Shown: positions 1 to 7,714 of the stretch, piece after piece
Layout of the letters: each line of letters starts with the position of its first letter
Position numbering within the stretch: the first letter of the stretch is position 1
From: CAYLQD01 sp043819695
Lineage (GTDB): Bacteria > Planctomycetota > PUPC01
DNA: 13,640 bases
Assembly (NCBI GenBank): GCA_043819695.1
Contig: JBDREM010000056.1
Location: 1 to 13,640, forward strand
Direction of reading: 5' to 3'
Notes under the pieces: generated by a model
Database searches by the model: none
Told to the model about the DNA's origin: nothing
Seen by the model: the letters and a program-made list of their open reading frames with translations, nothing else
Translations under genes and position numbers: made by a program

Positions 1-999
1 CCCGGCGATGGAGGAGACGACGCCGACAGCGGCCATCACCATCGGTATCGTGATCGCCTTGAGGGCGAGTCCCAGATCCCCGAAGGCCGCCACGCCGAGA
101 GCCATAGTCGCCACTATGGAACCGACGTAAGACTCGTAAAGGTCGGCGCCCATGCCCGCGACATCGCCGACGTTGTCGCCGACGTTGTCCGCGACCGTGG
201 CCGGGTTGCGCGGGTCGTCCTCGGGGATGCCGGCCTCGATCTTGCCGACGAGGTCGGCGCCGACGTCGGCCGCCTTCGTGAAGATGCCGCCGCCGACGCG
301 TGCGAAGAGGGCCTGCGTGCTGGCGCCCATTCCGGACGAGAGGATGGCGACGGTCATGGCGGTGAGGGTGATGTGGCCGCCCTTGACTCCGAGGAAGTAC
401 ATGAGCGCGAACCAGGCGCAGATGTTGAGCAGTGCGAATCCGACGACGACGAGGCCCATGACGGCGCCGGCGTGGAACGAGACCTGGAGAGCGCCGTTGA
501 GGCTGGTGCGTGCGGCGTTGGCCGTCCGCGCGCTCGCGTTCGTTGCGGTGCGCATGCCGAGGAACCCGCACAGGCCGGAGAAGATTGCGCCGGCGAGGAA
601 CGCGGGCGGCATCCAGAGGCTTTGTGTCTCCATGAGGGCCATGACGAGGAAGATGGCGAACAGGATGACGACCACGATCCCGACAACCTTGTACTGCTGC
701 CTGAGGTAGGCGTTCGCGCCGGCGCGGACGTGCGAGGCGATGGTCTTCATCGTGTCCGTGCCTTCGTCCGCTCTCATGATTTGCCTGTAGAAGAAGAGCG
801 CGACGGCCAAGGCGAGCAGGGCTCCTACGGGGGCGAACGCCCAAAGCGCCCAGGTTTGCGCTTCCGAGGAGGCGGACGCCTTCGCGGCCTCGGCCGCGCC
901 TGTCATCGGCGCCGGCGCGCCGGCTGCCAGGGCCTCTGACGCAACGGCGCACGCGCCCAAACATAACAACACCAACACTAAACGCCTGCACGCTATCAT
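1..999 (-). CDS. hppA: Membrane-bound ion-translocating pyrophosphatase, N-terminal part (runs off left edge)
   Basis: This enzyme couples hydrolysis of pyrophosphate to H+ and/or Na+ export across the membrane. Only the first 333 codons are in the window. The substrate-binding signature is clear: ADVGADLVGK at residues 244-253, then GIPEDDPRNPAT at 257-268, then DNVGDNVGD at 271-279 followed by VAGMGADLYES to residue 290. Several hydrophobic helices precede it. The VAGMGADL form is, from memory, typical of the K+-dependent branch rather than the CAGMAADL of K+-independent enzymes. Glu289 lines up with Glu246 of the Thermotoga maritima Na+-PPase. The N-terminus is a basic-then-hydrophobic signal-like segment (residues about 4-20). 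The ATG start is set by AAGGAG six bases upstream. A 172-base gap separates it from the upstream gene, so it may have its own promoter, though I cannot identify one. Family assignment is certain; the pumped ion is inference. Confidence 0.97.
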   Translation of the reverse strand, partial: MIACRRLVLVLLCLGACAVASEALAAGAPAPMTGAAEAAKASASSEAQTWALWAFAPVGALLALAVALFFYRQIMRADEGTDTMKTIASHVRAGANAYLRQQYKVVGIVVVILFAIFLVMALMETQSLWMPPAFLAGAIFSGLCGFLGMRTATNASARTANAARTSLNGALQVSFHAGAVMGLVVVGFALLNICAWFALMYFLGVKGGHITLTAMTVAILSSGMGASTQALFARVGGGIFTKAADVGADLVGKIEAGIPEDDPRNPATVADNVGDNVGDVAGMGADLYESYVGSIVATMALGVAAFGDLGLALKAITIPMVMAAVGVVSSIAG

Positions 1000-1005
1000 A
1001 TGCTG

Positions 1006-1011
1006 CTCCTT
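1006..1011 (-). promoter_or_regulatory. Ribosome binding site of hppA
   Basis: AAGGAG on the minus strand with a six-base spacer to the ATG at 999. It fixes the start of the pyrophosphatase. The rest of the 1000-1171 gap shows no convincing promoter or terminator hairpin. Confidence 0.8.
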
Positions 1012-1171
1012 CGGAAAAGTGGGCGGCAACAGAACAAACCGGCCCATGGTTGCGTCAGGTTTGAACTTGTGGGCGCCGTCGCGGGTGACGAGTACGCCCC
1101 GTTGCGCCACAAAGCCAAAACTGACGGCACACTGCGGCCAAACTTCTTTTTGAGCTCACGCTTTTATGTTG

Positions 1172-3091
1172 TCAGTGATCGTGTCCTTCGTGACCGGGCC
1201 CTTGGATATCGTGTATGTTAATGGGGCCGCGGCTCTTTTTCGGGCGCCTGCGGGCTTGTTCCAGGTAGATGCGGTTGCGTGGGTTGAACTCGTGCAGCAT
1301 TTGCCAGAGCGAGCAGGCGGGGAGGGAGAGGGATCGCGGGTCGCGTTTGTCGTGTGCGTCGTCATCGTAGCCGAGCAGTTCCTCGCCGGCCTTGGCTGCG
1401 TCTGTGAGGGTTTCGGCTATGGCGCGGAGATGCCGCTCGGCCTCTTTGGCGTCGTCTTCATAAGGCTTGTCCTTGCGCAAGAGCGCCAGCCAATACCTGC
1501 CGGCCGGCTCGGCCAGCATGTGGGCCTGGGGTGTGAGTTCGAAGACGTCGAAGATCGCGCGTTGTTGTTCTGCTCTCGACGCTCCCTGGGCGGCGAGTTG
1601 GGGCAGGCGCCTGATCCGGCGGGCGAGGTCGCCGCAGAGCGGCAGCAGGCGCAACTCGGAGCTGAGGGCGGCCCCTGCGATGCGGCGTCTCGCGAGCGGG
1701 CTGTCGATGCTGCTCGACATTATCAGTGCGTACCAGTGGTCGGCGAGCCGCGGGAGGTGCTCGATCTTCTGCTCGGGCGGGAGGAGTTCGAAGAGCCGGT
1801 CGTAGCGGCGGATGTTGGGCTCGGCCTCGGCGGCCGCTTTCTCGTCGCCGGGCAGGTTGGCGACGATGCGCGCCCAGACGGCGGCGACGTATTCGACGAG
1901 GGCGGCGTTGCGGCGGAGACCGGCGGCGTCGGGCGAGGCGTCGAGATTCTTGTCATACGGTCGAACGGCGGCGCGGAGTTTTTCGACGGCCTCGGCGCTG
2001 CGGCGTCGAGGATCGGCTGCGAGGAAGCGCAGGTCGAGGGCGCGGCGCAGCACGTCCGCCTTAGCTGCCGGCTCGGTGATGCGGGCGGCAAGGTCTTCGA
2101 GCCCGTCGGCCGAACGGTCGACGTTTCGCTGGAGTTCCTTGCCGGGGGGATCTTGTTCGAGCATGCTCGCCCATTCGCCGGCCAGCCGGAGCCGCAGCTT
2201 CAGTTCGCCGTCGAGCTTGCCTTTCTTGCGAAGCTCGCCGGCCTGGCCCCATCCCTTGTGGAGACGGATGAGCGTCTGCAGTTCCTTGATCTTGCCGTCG
2301 GCGTATTCGCCGTATTCGGGGAACTTTTCGAGGACTTTCCGGTGGACGGCGATGGATTGCTCGCGCTGCGTGATCATTCCCTCGATGTCGCCCTGCTCCT
2401 CGAGCCGCTTGGCGTATTCGCCATAAGCGTGCGCCCAGGTTGACAGCCAGTGCACGTTGGGTGATTTGGCGCCGGGGGATTGCGTCGCGGCAATCCAGGC
2501 CTTCTCGAACCAGTCGGCGGCGACAAGGAACGGGCCCTTCCCGTGTTCCTTTATCACCTGCTTCTCGAAGTATCTGGCCCGCTCGCCGGGGAGGATGCCG
2601 CAGCGGTGGTAGTAGGTCCACCCGATCTGCCAATACAGTTTCCATAACTTGGGGTGGTTCGGGTTGCGCCTTGCGCCGCGCTCGCCGAACTCGATCGCGC
2701 GCTTGACCCACCTCCAGGCTTCGACGGCTGTGGGCGCGTCGAACTGGATGTTATAGGCCATGTGCCAGATGTAATGCTCGTACATCGACACGTCCGTCGG
2801 CTGTACGGTGGCGATGAGGCGGATGACGCCGTCGAGCTCGGCCCACTCGCGGCGATCCTTGAGTTGGTCGGCCCGGTACCACAGGAACATGACGGGGATC
2901 GGCCGGAAGCTCCCGAGCATGACGGTCGAGCCCAGCTCCACCAGCCGTTCTCTGGCGCTCTGATCACCTGGGCGGAGGAGGCCCGTACGGGCCTTGTCTA
3001 TGCGGCCCTGGAGGAACCAAAGGCACGCGTAGGCGAGGACGAAGCCGGCCGCGACCATGAGAATGAATGCGCTGCGTCTCGGTCCGCTCAC
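1172..3091 (-). CDS. Membrane-anchored TPR-like repeat protein of unknown function, partner of the ABC transporter
   Basis: A 639-residue protein with one N-terminal membrane segment (about residues 7-27, after basic RR at 5-6) and then a long, soluble, alpha-helical region rich in Trp, Tyr, Arg and Ala. Blocks such as WFEKAW, HWLSTWAHAYGEYAKRL and EYGEYADGKIKELQTLI look like degenerate tetratricopeptide repeats, which usually bind other proteins. The segment around FLWYRADQLKDRREW and WHMAYNI resembles, from memory, a family found beside ABC permeases in Planctomycetota; I know no assigned function. It ends in a His-rich tail (GHEGHDH). I chose the GTG at 3091 because it overlaps the permease stop as GTGA and has GAGGG upstream; the open frame continues to 3199, but that extension lies within the permease gene. 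Topology suggests most of the chain is outside the cytoplasmic membrane if the anchor is oriented N-in. It is probably translated together with the permease and ATPase. Confidence 0.85.
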   Translation of the reverse strand: MSGPRRSAFILMVAAGFVLAYACLWFLQGRIDKARTGLLRPGDQSARERLVELGSTVMLGSFRPIPVMFLWYRADQLKDRREWAELDGVIRLIATVQPTDVSMYEHYIWHMAYNIQFDAPTAVEAWRWVKRAIEFGERGARRNPNHPKLWKLYWQIGWTYYHRCGILPGERARYFEKQVIKEHGKGPFLVAADWFEKAWIAATQSPGAKSPNVHWLSTWAHAYGEYAKRLEEQGDIEGMITQREQSIAVHRKVLEKFPEYGEYADGKIKELQTLIRLHKGWGQAGELRKKGKLDGELKLRLRLAGEWASMLEQDPPGKELQRNVDRSADGLEDLAARITEPAAKADVLRRALDLRFLAADPRRRSAEAVEKLRAAVRPYDKNLDASPDAAGLRRNAALVEYVAAVWARIVANLPGDEKAAAEAEPNIRRYDRLFELLPPEQKIEHLPRLADHWYALIMSSSIDSPLARRRIAGAALSSELRLLPLCGDLARRIRRLPQLAAQGASRAEQQRAIFDVFELTPQAHMLAEPAGRYWLALLRKDKPYEDDAKEAERHLRAIAETLTDAAKAGEELLGYDDDAHDKRDPRSLSLPACSLWQMLHEFNPRNRIYLEQARRRPKKSRGPINIHDIQGPGHEGHDH

Positions 3092-5334
3092 TCGAATTCC
3101 CTCTTCCGGAACAGGGCATATCCGAACCCGAGGCAGACCGTCATGTACATCAGGGCGTATAACAGGGCCCCGGACATCGCGTTCCAGGGGACCGTCCACC
3201 CGCGGGTGATGAACTCGCGCGAGCTGAAATCACTGAAGCCGGGCGCGAGGGCGAGCGCCTTGCTGAGGAGGTGGGCGATCCACATGCCGACCGCGTCCTG
3301 CAGGGTGGTGGATTGCCCGCCCGTCTGCTTGATGAAGTGCAGCAGACTGGACGCCAGCAGGGCGAGCGCCATCACGCAGAGCGACGCGCCGAAGACAAAT
3401 CGGACTTGCCTGCCCGGGCGGCACAAGAACATGACCGGGATGGTGAAACAGATCGCGGCGACAAGCACGGTCGAGCCTTCGACGGAACTGAAGAATATGA
3501 GCCAGGTGAAAGCCGCGGCCAGGCACGCCTCGAGCAGTATGCGGACGCCGGCCCGACGGGAGAGGACGAATGGGGCGAGCGCGAGCGGCACGGCGGCCAG
3601 GAGAATCTGCGGCAAATGTATCAGCGCGGAAACGGCAGTTGGTTCGAGCTGTTCGAGCGCGCCCCCGCCGCGCGCCGCCAACATCATGTCCTTGACGGCG
3701 CCGGCCAGAGCGAGGACGAGCGTGACGAGTATGGCGACCGGCGCGGAGAGTAGCGTCGACGCGGCGACCGCGAGCGCCGTGAACAGGCTCAGGTTGAGGA
3801 ATATAAGGAACGCGGACCGCGCCGTGCTCGCCCAGAACCAATCCGGGCGAAGCACCAGGTAGAGCGGCGGTTCCTTGCTCAGGTGGCCGATGCGGTGCGA
3901 GGAGCCGATGCCTTTGAGCGTGACGTCAACGCCGCGCTTCTCATCGACGAGATCGCGCGGAAAATGAAGATGCGACGTGGTCTTGTTTCGCAGGTGCAGG
4001 GGGTACTGCTCGGATTTCGCCGTCGCCGGGTTCGTCACCACGGCCGTGACCTCTGCCTGGTCGACGATATCGAGGCCGCGCGTATAGATGACGTTGAAGT
4101 TGAGATGCAGTGTCTGCTGCCCGCCGGGCAGGGCGGCGGCGTCGAACCCGCGGACGTGCCATGTGGGCGTCTTGGACGGCCCGTAGAACGTCTGGCCCCC
4201 CTTCGGATACTCCGGGCTGTAGTCGGCGATCCTGGCCCGGAGTGTCCCGCCCAACACAAGGCCGCGAGGGAGCGTGAATACCTGCTCGTAGTAGTTGCGG
4301 TTTCTGCCCTTCTCGGGCACGGGCCGCACTTCCTCGCCAGGGAACGTGAAGATCACTTCCTTGGTCACCTCCAGCTCGGATGCGTCGTTGCGGAAGACGA
4401 ACTCCACGGTCGGCGCCTTGTGCAACTCGCGCCGGTGCGGGGCTTCGTATTCGAGTCCGCCGAACCGCATCCGGACGTCGACGTCTTTCTGGTCGCGCGG
4501 GATCTGCGTGCTGCTCAGGTCGAACGACCAGACGTTGCCGCGCGCGAACGCGTCGCAGAGGAGGAGGAGTTCGTTGTGGTCGAACTGGGCCTCGCCCGTG
4601 CACGCGACGGACACGGCCGCCGGCTGGGCCACGCGGTGCACCGTGAGGGTGCGTTCGTGCAGCGTCACGTCCTTCTCCGGGATGATCCCCGAGATGCTCG
4701 TGTCCCGGTCGGTGATGGTGACCTCGTAGCCGGCGCTGGTCCGCGCGTTGACGGTCAGGAGTTGTCCGCGTTCGACCGTAACCGGATCGCCGTCCTCGAT
4801 GCTCACCTCGGCTTTGGGCGCGGTGACTTCGATCGTGTAGGAGCCGCCGGCGTAGCTCTTGCGCGCGCTCGCGACGTGCGTGACGGCGAGGGTGATGATC
4901 GCGCCGACGACCATGAAGATGAACATCACGCCGATCAAACCGAGCATCTTGCCGAGAAGGAGTTCGAGGCGCGTGATGGGCTTGGTCGCGACCGCATATA
5001 TGCGCTTGCTGGCGATGTCGTTGGGGAGGGCGGAACCGGCGAGGAACACGGCGGCGATGAGGCCGAAGAGCGTCAATGCCCGGTAGCAGAGGGTCTGTAC
5101 GAGGACGACGCGGTCGAGGTCAAGATCGGCGGGCCAGAGGAGCGTGCCTGCGCCGACGAGGCACATGAGCACGGTCATGCCGAGCAGCACGCGGCTGCGC
5201 ATCGTTTCACGGATGGTGAGGCCGGCAAGGGCCGTGATCCGGCGGCCCGCGCCCGGCAGACCGGTTCGTTCGATGGCGAGGCCGGGGGCCGCAGCGGCCG
5301 GGCCCGGTGAATCGGGTTTACTTTTCCCGGACAT
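3088..5334 (-). CDS. ABC-2 type transporter permease with large extracytoplasmic domain
   Basis: A 748-residue membrane protein. Three membrane helices near residues 49-67, 86-103 and 131-151 are followed by about 340 hydrophilic, beta-rich residues (about 155-497). A second hydrophobic half with several helices then runs to the C-terminus. The stretch SALPNDIASKRIYAVATKPI (101-120), followed by RLELLLGKMLG, matches the cytoplasmic coupling region of ABC-2 permeases, and GYALFRKREFE is a typical ABC-2 ending. It should pair with the ATPase encoded just upstream; substrate and direction are not visible, though ABC-2 systems are usually exporters. I chose ATG 5334 (GGCGGG upstream, 17-base overlap with the ATPase gene) over the GTG at 5361. 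The 3' end overlaps the GTG of the TPR protein (GTGA), indicating translational coupling. Confidence 0.9.
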   Translation of the reverse strand: MSGKSKPDSPGPAAAAPGLAIERTGLPGAGRRITALAGLTIRETMRSRVLLGMTVLMCLVGAGTLLWPADLDLDRVVLVQTLCYRALTLFGLIAAVFLAGSALPNDIASKRIYAVATKPITRLELLLGKMLGLIGVMFIFMVVGAIITLAVTHVASARKSYAGGSYTIEVTAPKAEVSIEDGDPVTVERGQLLTVNARTSAGYEVTITDRDTSISGIIPEKDVTLHERTLTVHRVAQPAAVSVACTGEAQFDHNELLLLCDAFARGNVWSFDLSSTQIPRDQKDVDVRMRFGGLEYEAPHRRELHKAPTVEFVFRNDASELEVTKEVIFTFPGEEVRPVPEKGRNRNYYEQVFTLPRGLVLGGTLRARIADYSPEYPKGGQTFYGPSKTPTWHVRGFDAAALPGGQQTLHLNFNVIYTRGLDIVDQAEVTAVVTNPATAKSEQYPLHLRNKTTSHLHFPRDLVDEKRGVDVTLKGIGSSHRIGHLSKEPPLYLVLRPDWFWASTARSAFLIFLNLSLFTALAVAASTLLSAPVAILVTLVLALAGAVKDMMLAARGGGALEQLEPTAVSALIHLPQILLAAVPLALAPFVLSRRAGVRILLEACLAAAFTWLIFFSSVEGSTVLVAAICFTIPVMFLCRPGRQVRFVFGASLCVMALALLASSLLHFIKQTGGQSTTLQDAVGMWIAHLLSKALALAPGFSDFSSREFITRGWTVPWNAMSGALLYALMYMTVCLGFGYALFRKREFE

Positions 5335-6211
5335 GTTCGTCCCGCCGTGTCGCGCCGGCACGCCGGCGCTCGGCGTCGATGATCCTCATGAAAAGCGAGC
5401 TCAGCGTGTCGTACGGATGGACCATCGTTACCTCGTCGTGGCCCATTTCGTGGAGGAACTTTTTCAGCCGGTTGCGCTCGTCGTCCGAAAGCCCGTCCAC
5501 GGTCAGTTCGGTGCGGGCGCGCATCATCAGGAGCTCGTCGAGCGAGCCCTGCTCGCACAGCACACCGTTGTGCAGGATGGCGACCCGGTCGCAGACGTCC
5601 TGGACGTCGGGCAGGAGGTGCGTGCACAGCATGACCGTCTTGCCCTGGTCCTTCAGGCGAAGGATGAGCTGTTTGACTTCCTGGCGCCCGATGGGGTCGA
5701 GGCCGGACGTCGGCTCGTCCATGAAGATCAGCTCGGGATCGTTGATGAGCGCCTGTGCGAGGCCGATGCGGCGCGACATCCCCTTCGAGTAGCCGCGCAG
5801 CGACCGCTTCCGCGCGTGCCCCAGGCCGACCATGTCGATGAGTTCATCGATGCGCCGGCGGCGCACGGCGCGAGGCAGGCCGAATATGCGGCCGTAGAAA
5901 TCGAGGGTCTCCTCCGCGTTGAGGAACCTGTAGAGGTAGGATTCTTCCGGCAGGAAGCCGATGCGTGCCTTGGCGGCCGTGTCGCCGGCCGGCCGGTCGA
6001 GGACGGTCGCCGACCCGGCCGTCGGGAAGATCAGGCCGAGCAGGAGCTTGGTGGTCGTCGTCTTGCCGGAGCCGTTCGGGCCGAGAAGTCCGAAGACCTC
6101 GCCGCGGCCGACCTTCATGTTGAGATGGTCGAGGGCGAGCACGTCGGGCTTCATGAAGCCGGAGTAGACTTTCGTCAGGTCGTCGGTCTGGATTACTGAT
6201 TCGCGGTTCAT
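5318..6211 (-). CDS. ABC transporter ATP-binding protein
   Basis: A 297-residue nucleotide-binding subunit of the CcmA/drug-exporter type that powers the ABC-2 permease encoded next. Walker A is GPNGSGKT (residues 44-51). The signature motif is the variant YSKGMSRR (from 141) instead of LSGGQ, common in this subclass. Walker B ends in MDEP with Asp165-Glu166, the D-loop is SGLDP, and the switch histidine lies in CTHLLPD. The C-terminal 80 or so residues form the usual extension after the ATPase fold. The last 17 bases overlap the permease start. The gene begins 18 bases after the yraN stop, with AGGAAG upstream, so it appears to be a continuation of the translation operon. The ATPase assignment is certain; the substrate is unknown. 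Confidence 0.97.
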   Translation of the reverse strand: MNRESVIQTDDLTKVYSGFMKPDVLALDHLNMKVGRGEVFGLLGPNGSGKTTTTKLLLGLIFPTAGSATVLDRPAGDTAAKARIGFLPEESYLYRFLNAEETLDFYGRIFGLPRAVRRRRIDELIDMVGLGHARKRSLRGYSKGMSRRIGLAQALINDPELIFMDEPTSGLDPIGRQEVKQLILRLKDQGKTVMLCTHLLPDVQDVCDRVAILHNGVLCEQGSLDELLMMRARTELTVDGLSDDERNRLKKFLHEMGHDEVTMVHPYDTLSSLFMRIIDAERRRAGATRRDEHVREK

Positions 6212-6229
6212 CGGCCAGGGCGCTTCCTG

Positions 6230-6601
6230 TTAGAAGGCGTCGCGAATGAGTTCGATGCTCCAGCCCCGCTTGCCGGCGGGGTCCGGGACGAGTGAGAGGA
6301 CGTCGAATCGGCAGAGCTTGTTGTGAAGTCGTTTGACGGTGAGGTATGCGGTGGCGGCGGCGCGCATTCGGCCCTGTTTCCTTCGGTTGACCGCTGCGTG
6401 TGGTGGCCCGAAGTTGCCGCTGGCACGTGCCTTCACCTCGATGAAGCAGAGCGTATCGCCGTCGGCGGCTATGATATCAATCTCGCCGCCCGTTGTCGAG
6501 AAATTTCGCGTGATGAGGCGGTAGCCCTGCGATTTCAGATGCCTGGCCGCCGCTTTCTCGGCCGCCTCGCCCAGTACTTCTTGTGGCCGGGCTGTTCTCA
6601 C
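6230..6601 (-). CDS. yraN: YraN family (UPF0102) endonuclease-like protein
   Basis: A small 123-residue protein of the UPF0102/YraN family, which has a Holliday-junction-resolvase-like PD-(D/E)XK nuclease fold. The core is intact: GGEIDIIA with Glu40 and Asp42, then FIEVKAR with Glu55 and Lys57. The N-terminal LGEAAEKAAARHLKSQGY helix and a C-terminal IELIRDAF complete the usual length. The biological role is not settled in the family. The start is GTG at 6601, seven bases from the first base of the rplS stop codon region, and lacks a strong ribosome binding site, so it is probably translated by coupling to rplS. Its position downstream of rplS is the common bacterial arrangement, except that rnhB, often found between the two, is absent. 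Confidence 0.93.
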   Translation of the reverse strand: MRTARPQEVLGEAAEKAAARHLKSQGYRLITRNFSTTGGEIDIIAADGDTLCFIEVKARASGNFGPPHAAVNRRKQGRMRAAATAYLTVKRLHNKLCRFDVLSLVPDPAGKRGWSIELIRDAF

Positions 6602-6605
6602 GACG

Positions 6606-6965
6606 TTACTTTGCCGACTTCCCGGGCCGCTTCTCCTTCACCTGCGTCGCCTTGCCGACGCGCTTCCGCAGGTAATGGAGCTTCGCGCGTCGAACAGTGC
6701 CCTGGCGCACCCGTTTGATTGCGGCGATGGCGGGCGAGTGGATGGGGAACGTTCGTTCGACGCCCTCGCCGGCGACAATGCGCCGGACCGTGAACATCTC
6801 GCGGAGCCCGGCCCCCTTGCGCGATATGACGATCCCGGCGAAGACGTGGACCCGCTCGCGGTCGCCTTCGCTGATCTTCACGTGTACCTCGACCGTGTCG
6901 CCGACATAAAACTCCGGAATGTCGGCCTTCATCTGTTCCTTCTCGATTTCCTGGATCAGCTTCAT
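6606..6965 (-). CDS. rplS: 50S ribosomal protein L19
   Basis: Ribosomal protein L19, 119 residues, the usual size, located at the interface between the two ribosomal subunits. Recognisable parts are the N-terminal helix MKLIQEIEKEQMKADIPEF, the KOW-like barrel with GDTVEVHVKI and FAGIVISRKGAGLREMFTVR, the block GEGVERTFPIHSP, and the basic tail KLHYLRKRVGKAT. The start is ATG at 6965, with AAGGAG nine bases upstream inside the end of trmD. The open frame continues far upstream on this strand, but that part lies over trmD and is spurious. It forms the classical trmD-rplS pair with a five-base gap. Confidence 0.98.
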   Translation of the reverse strand: MKLIQEIEKEQMKADIPEFYVGDTVEVHVKISEGDRERVHVFAGIVISRKGAGLREMFTVRRIVAGEGVERTFPIHSPAIAAIKRVRQGTVRRAKLHYLRKRVGKATQVKEKRPGKSAK

Positions 6966-6970
6966 GTGTC

Positions 6971-7678
6971 TCAGCTCCTTTCGTCGGTAGGCCCGACCTC
7001 GGCCATGATGTCGGGCCGGCGCTGGCGTGTCCGCTCGAGGCTGTGCTCGAGCCGCCAGTTCTCTATCTCCTTGTGGTGCCCGCTCAGCAGCACGTCGGGC
7101 ACCGTCATCCCGCGGAATTCGGCCGGCCGGGTGTATTGCGGGCAGTCGAGGCGGCCGCCGACGAACGAATCGAGCTGGGCTGAATCCTCGTGCCCGAGCA
7201 CGCCCGGCAGCAGGCGGGCGACGGCGTCGATAATGACGGCCGCGGGCAGTTCGCCCCCGGTCAGCACGTAGTCGCCGATCGATATTTCCTCGACGGGCAG
7301 GCCGGTCCGCACGCGCTCGTCGAAGCCTTCGTACCGCCCGCAGATGAAGACGAGGCGCTTCTCGCGCGAGAGGTCGGCCGCCAGCTCCTGGCCGAACGTG
7401 CGGCCCTGCGGCGTGAGCAGGATGAGCCGCGGCTCGCCCTCGGCTCGCGCGGCCACGTCCTCGACGGCGGCGAAGATGGGGCCCGGCGTCATCACCATGC
7501 CGGGGCCGCCGCCGTACGGGCGGTCGTCGACGCTCCGGTGCTTGTCGGTCGTGTAGTCTCGCAGGTCGTGGACGTGGACTTCGAGCAGGCCCCGCTCCCG
7601 GGCGATCCGCAGCATGCCTTCGTCCAGGTACGGAGCGAAGACGCCGGGGAAGATGGTGATGATGTCGACTCGAAGCAT
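6971..7678 (-). CDS. trmD: tRNA (guanine-37-N1)-methyltransferase
   Basis: TrmD, 235 residues, transfers a methyl group from S-adenosylmethionine to N1 of G37 next to the anticodon and so prevents frameshifting. It is a SPOUT-fold enzyme with a trefoil knot. The sequence shows DDRPYGGGPGMVM, the knot residues ICGRYEGFDERV and SIGDYVLTGGELPA, and the block LDSFVGGRLDCPQYTRP, whose Asp corresponds to the catalytic Asp169 of E. coli. LLSGHHKEIENWR is in the C-terminal RNA-binding domain. The ATG at 7678 has AGGAG eight bases upstream. It lies 36 bases after rpsP, with no rimM between them, and five bases before rplS. Confidence 0.98.
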   Translation of the reverse strand: MLRVDIITIFPGVFAPYLDEGMLRIARERGLLEVHVHDLRDYTTDKHRSVDDRPYGGGPGMVMTPGPIFAAVEDVAARAEGEPRLILLTPQGRTFGQELAADLSREKRLVFICGRYEGFDERVRTGLPVEEISIGDYVLTGGELPAAVIIDAVARLLPGVLGHEDSAQLDSFVGGRLDCPQYTRPAEFRGMTVPDVLLSGHHKEIENWRLEHSLERTRQRRPDIMAEVGPTDERS

Positions 7679-7714
7679 CGGGTCGCTCCTGCGGGTCCGC
7701 CGGCCCCGCCCGCG

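Noticed and set aside
1000..1171. Promoter or terminator in the gap before hppA
   Set aside because: No -10/-35 pair of adequate spacing and no stable hairpin with a T-run could be found by eye; only the ribosome binding site is clear.
1166..2443. Long plus-strand open frame of 425 codons opposite the TPR-like gene
   Set aside because: It is antisense to a gene with clear coupling and composition, lacks recognisable domains and is expected in GC-rich DNA with biased third positions.
3883..5310. Plus-strand open frame of 475 codons opposite the permease
   Set aside because: Charged, domain-free composition typical of antisense reading of a membrane-protein gene in GC-rich DNA.
5335..5361. 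GTG at 5361 as start of the permease
   Set aside because: The ATG at 5334 has better upstream GGCGGG and gives a shorter overlap with the ATPase gene.
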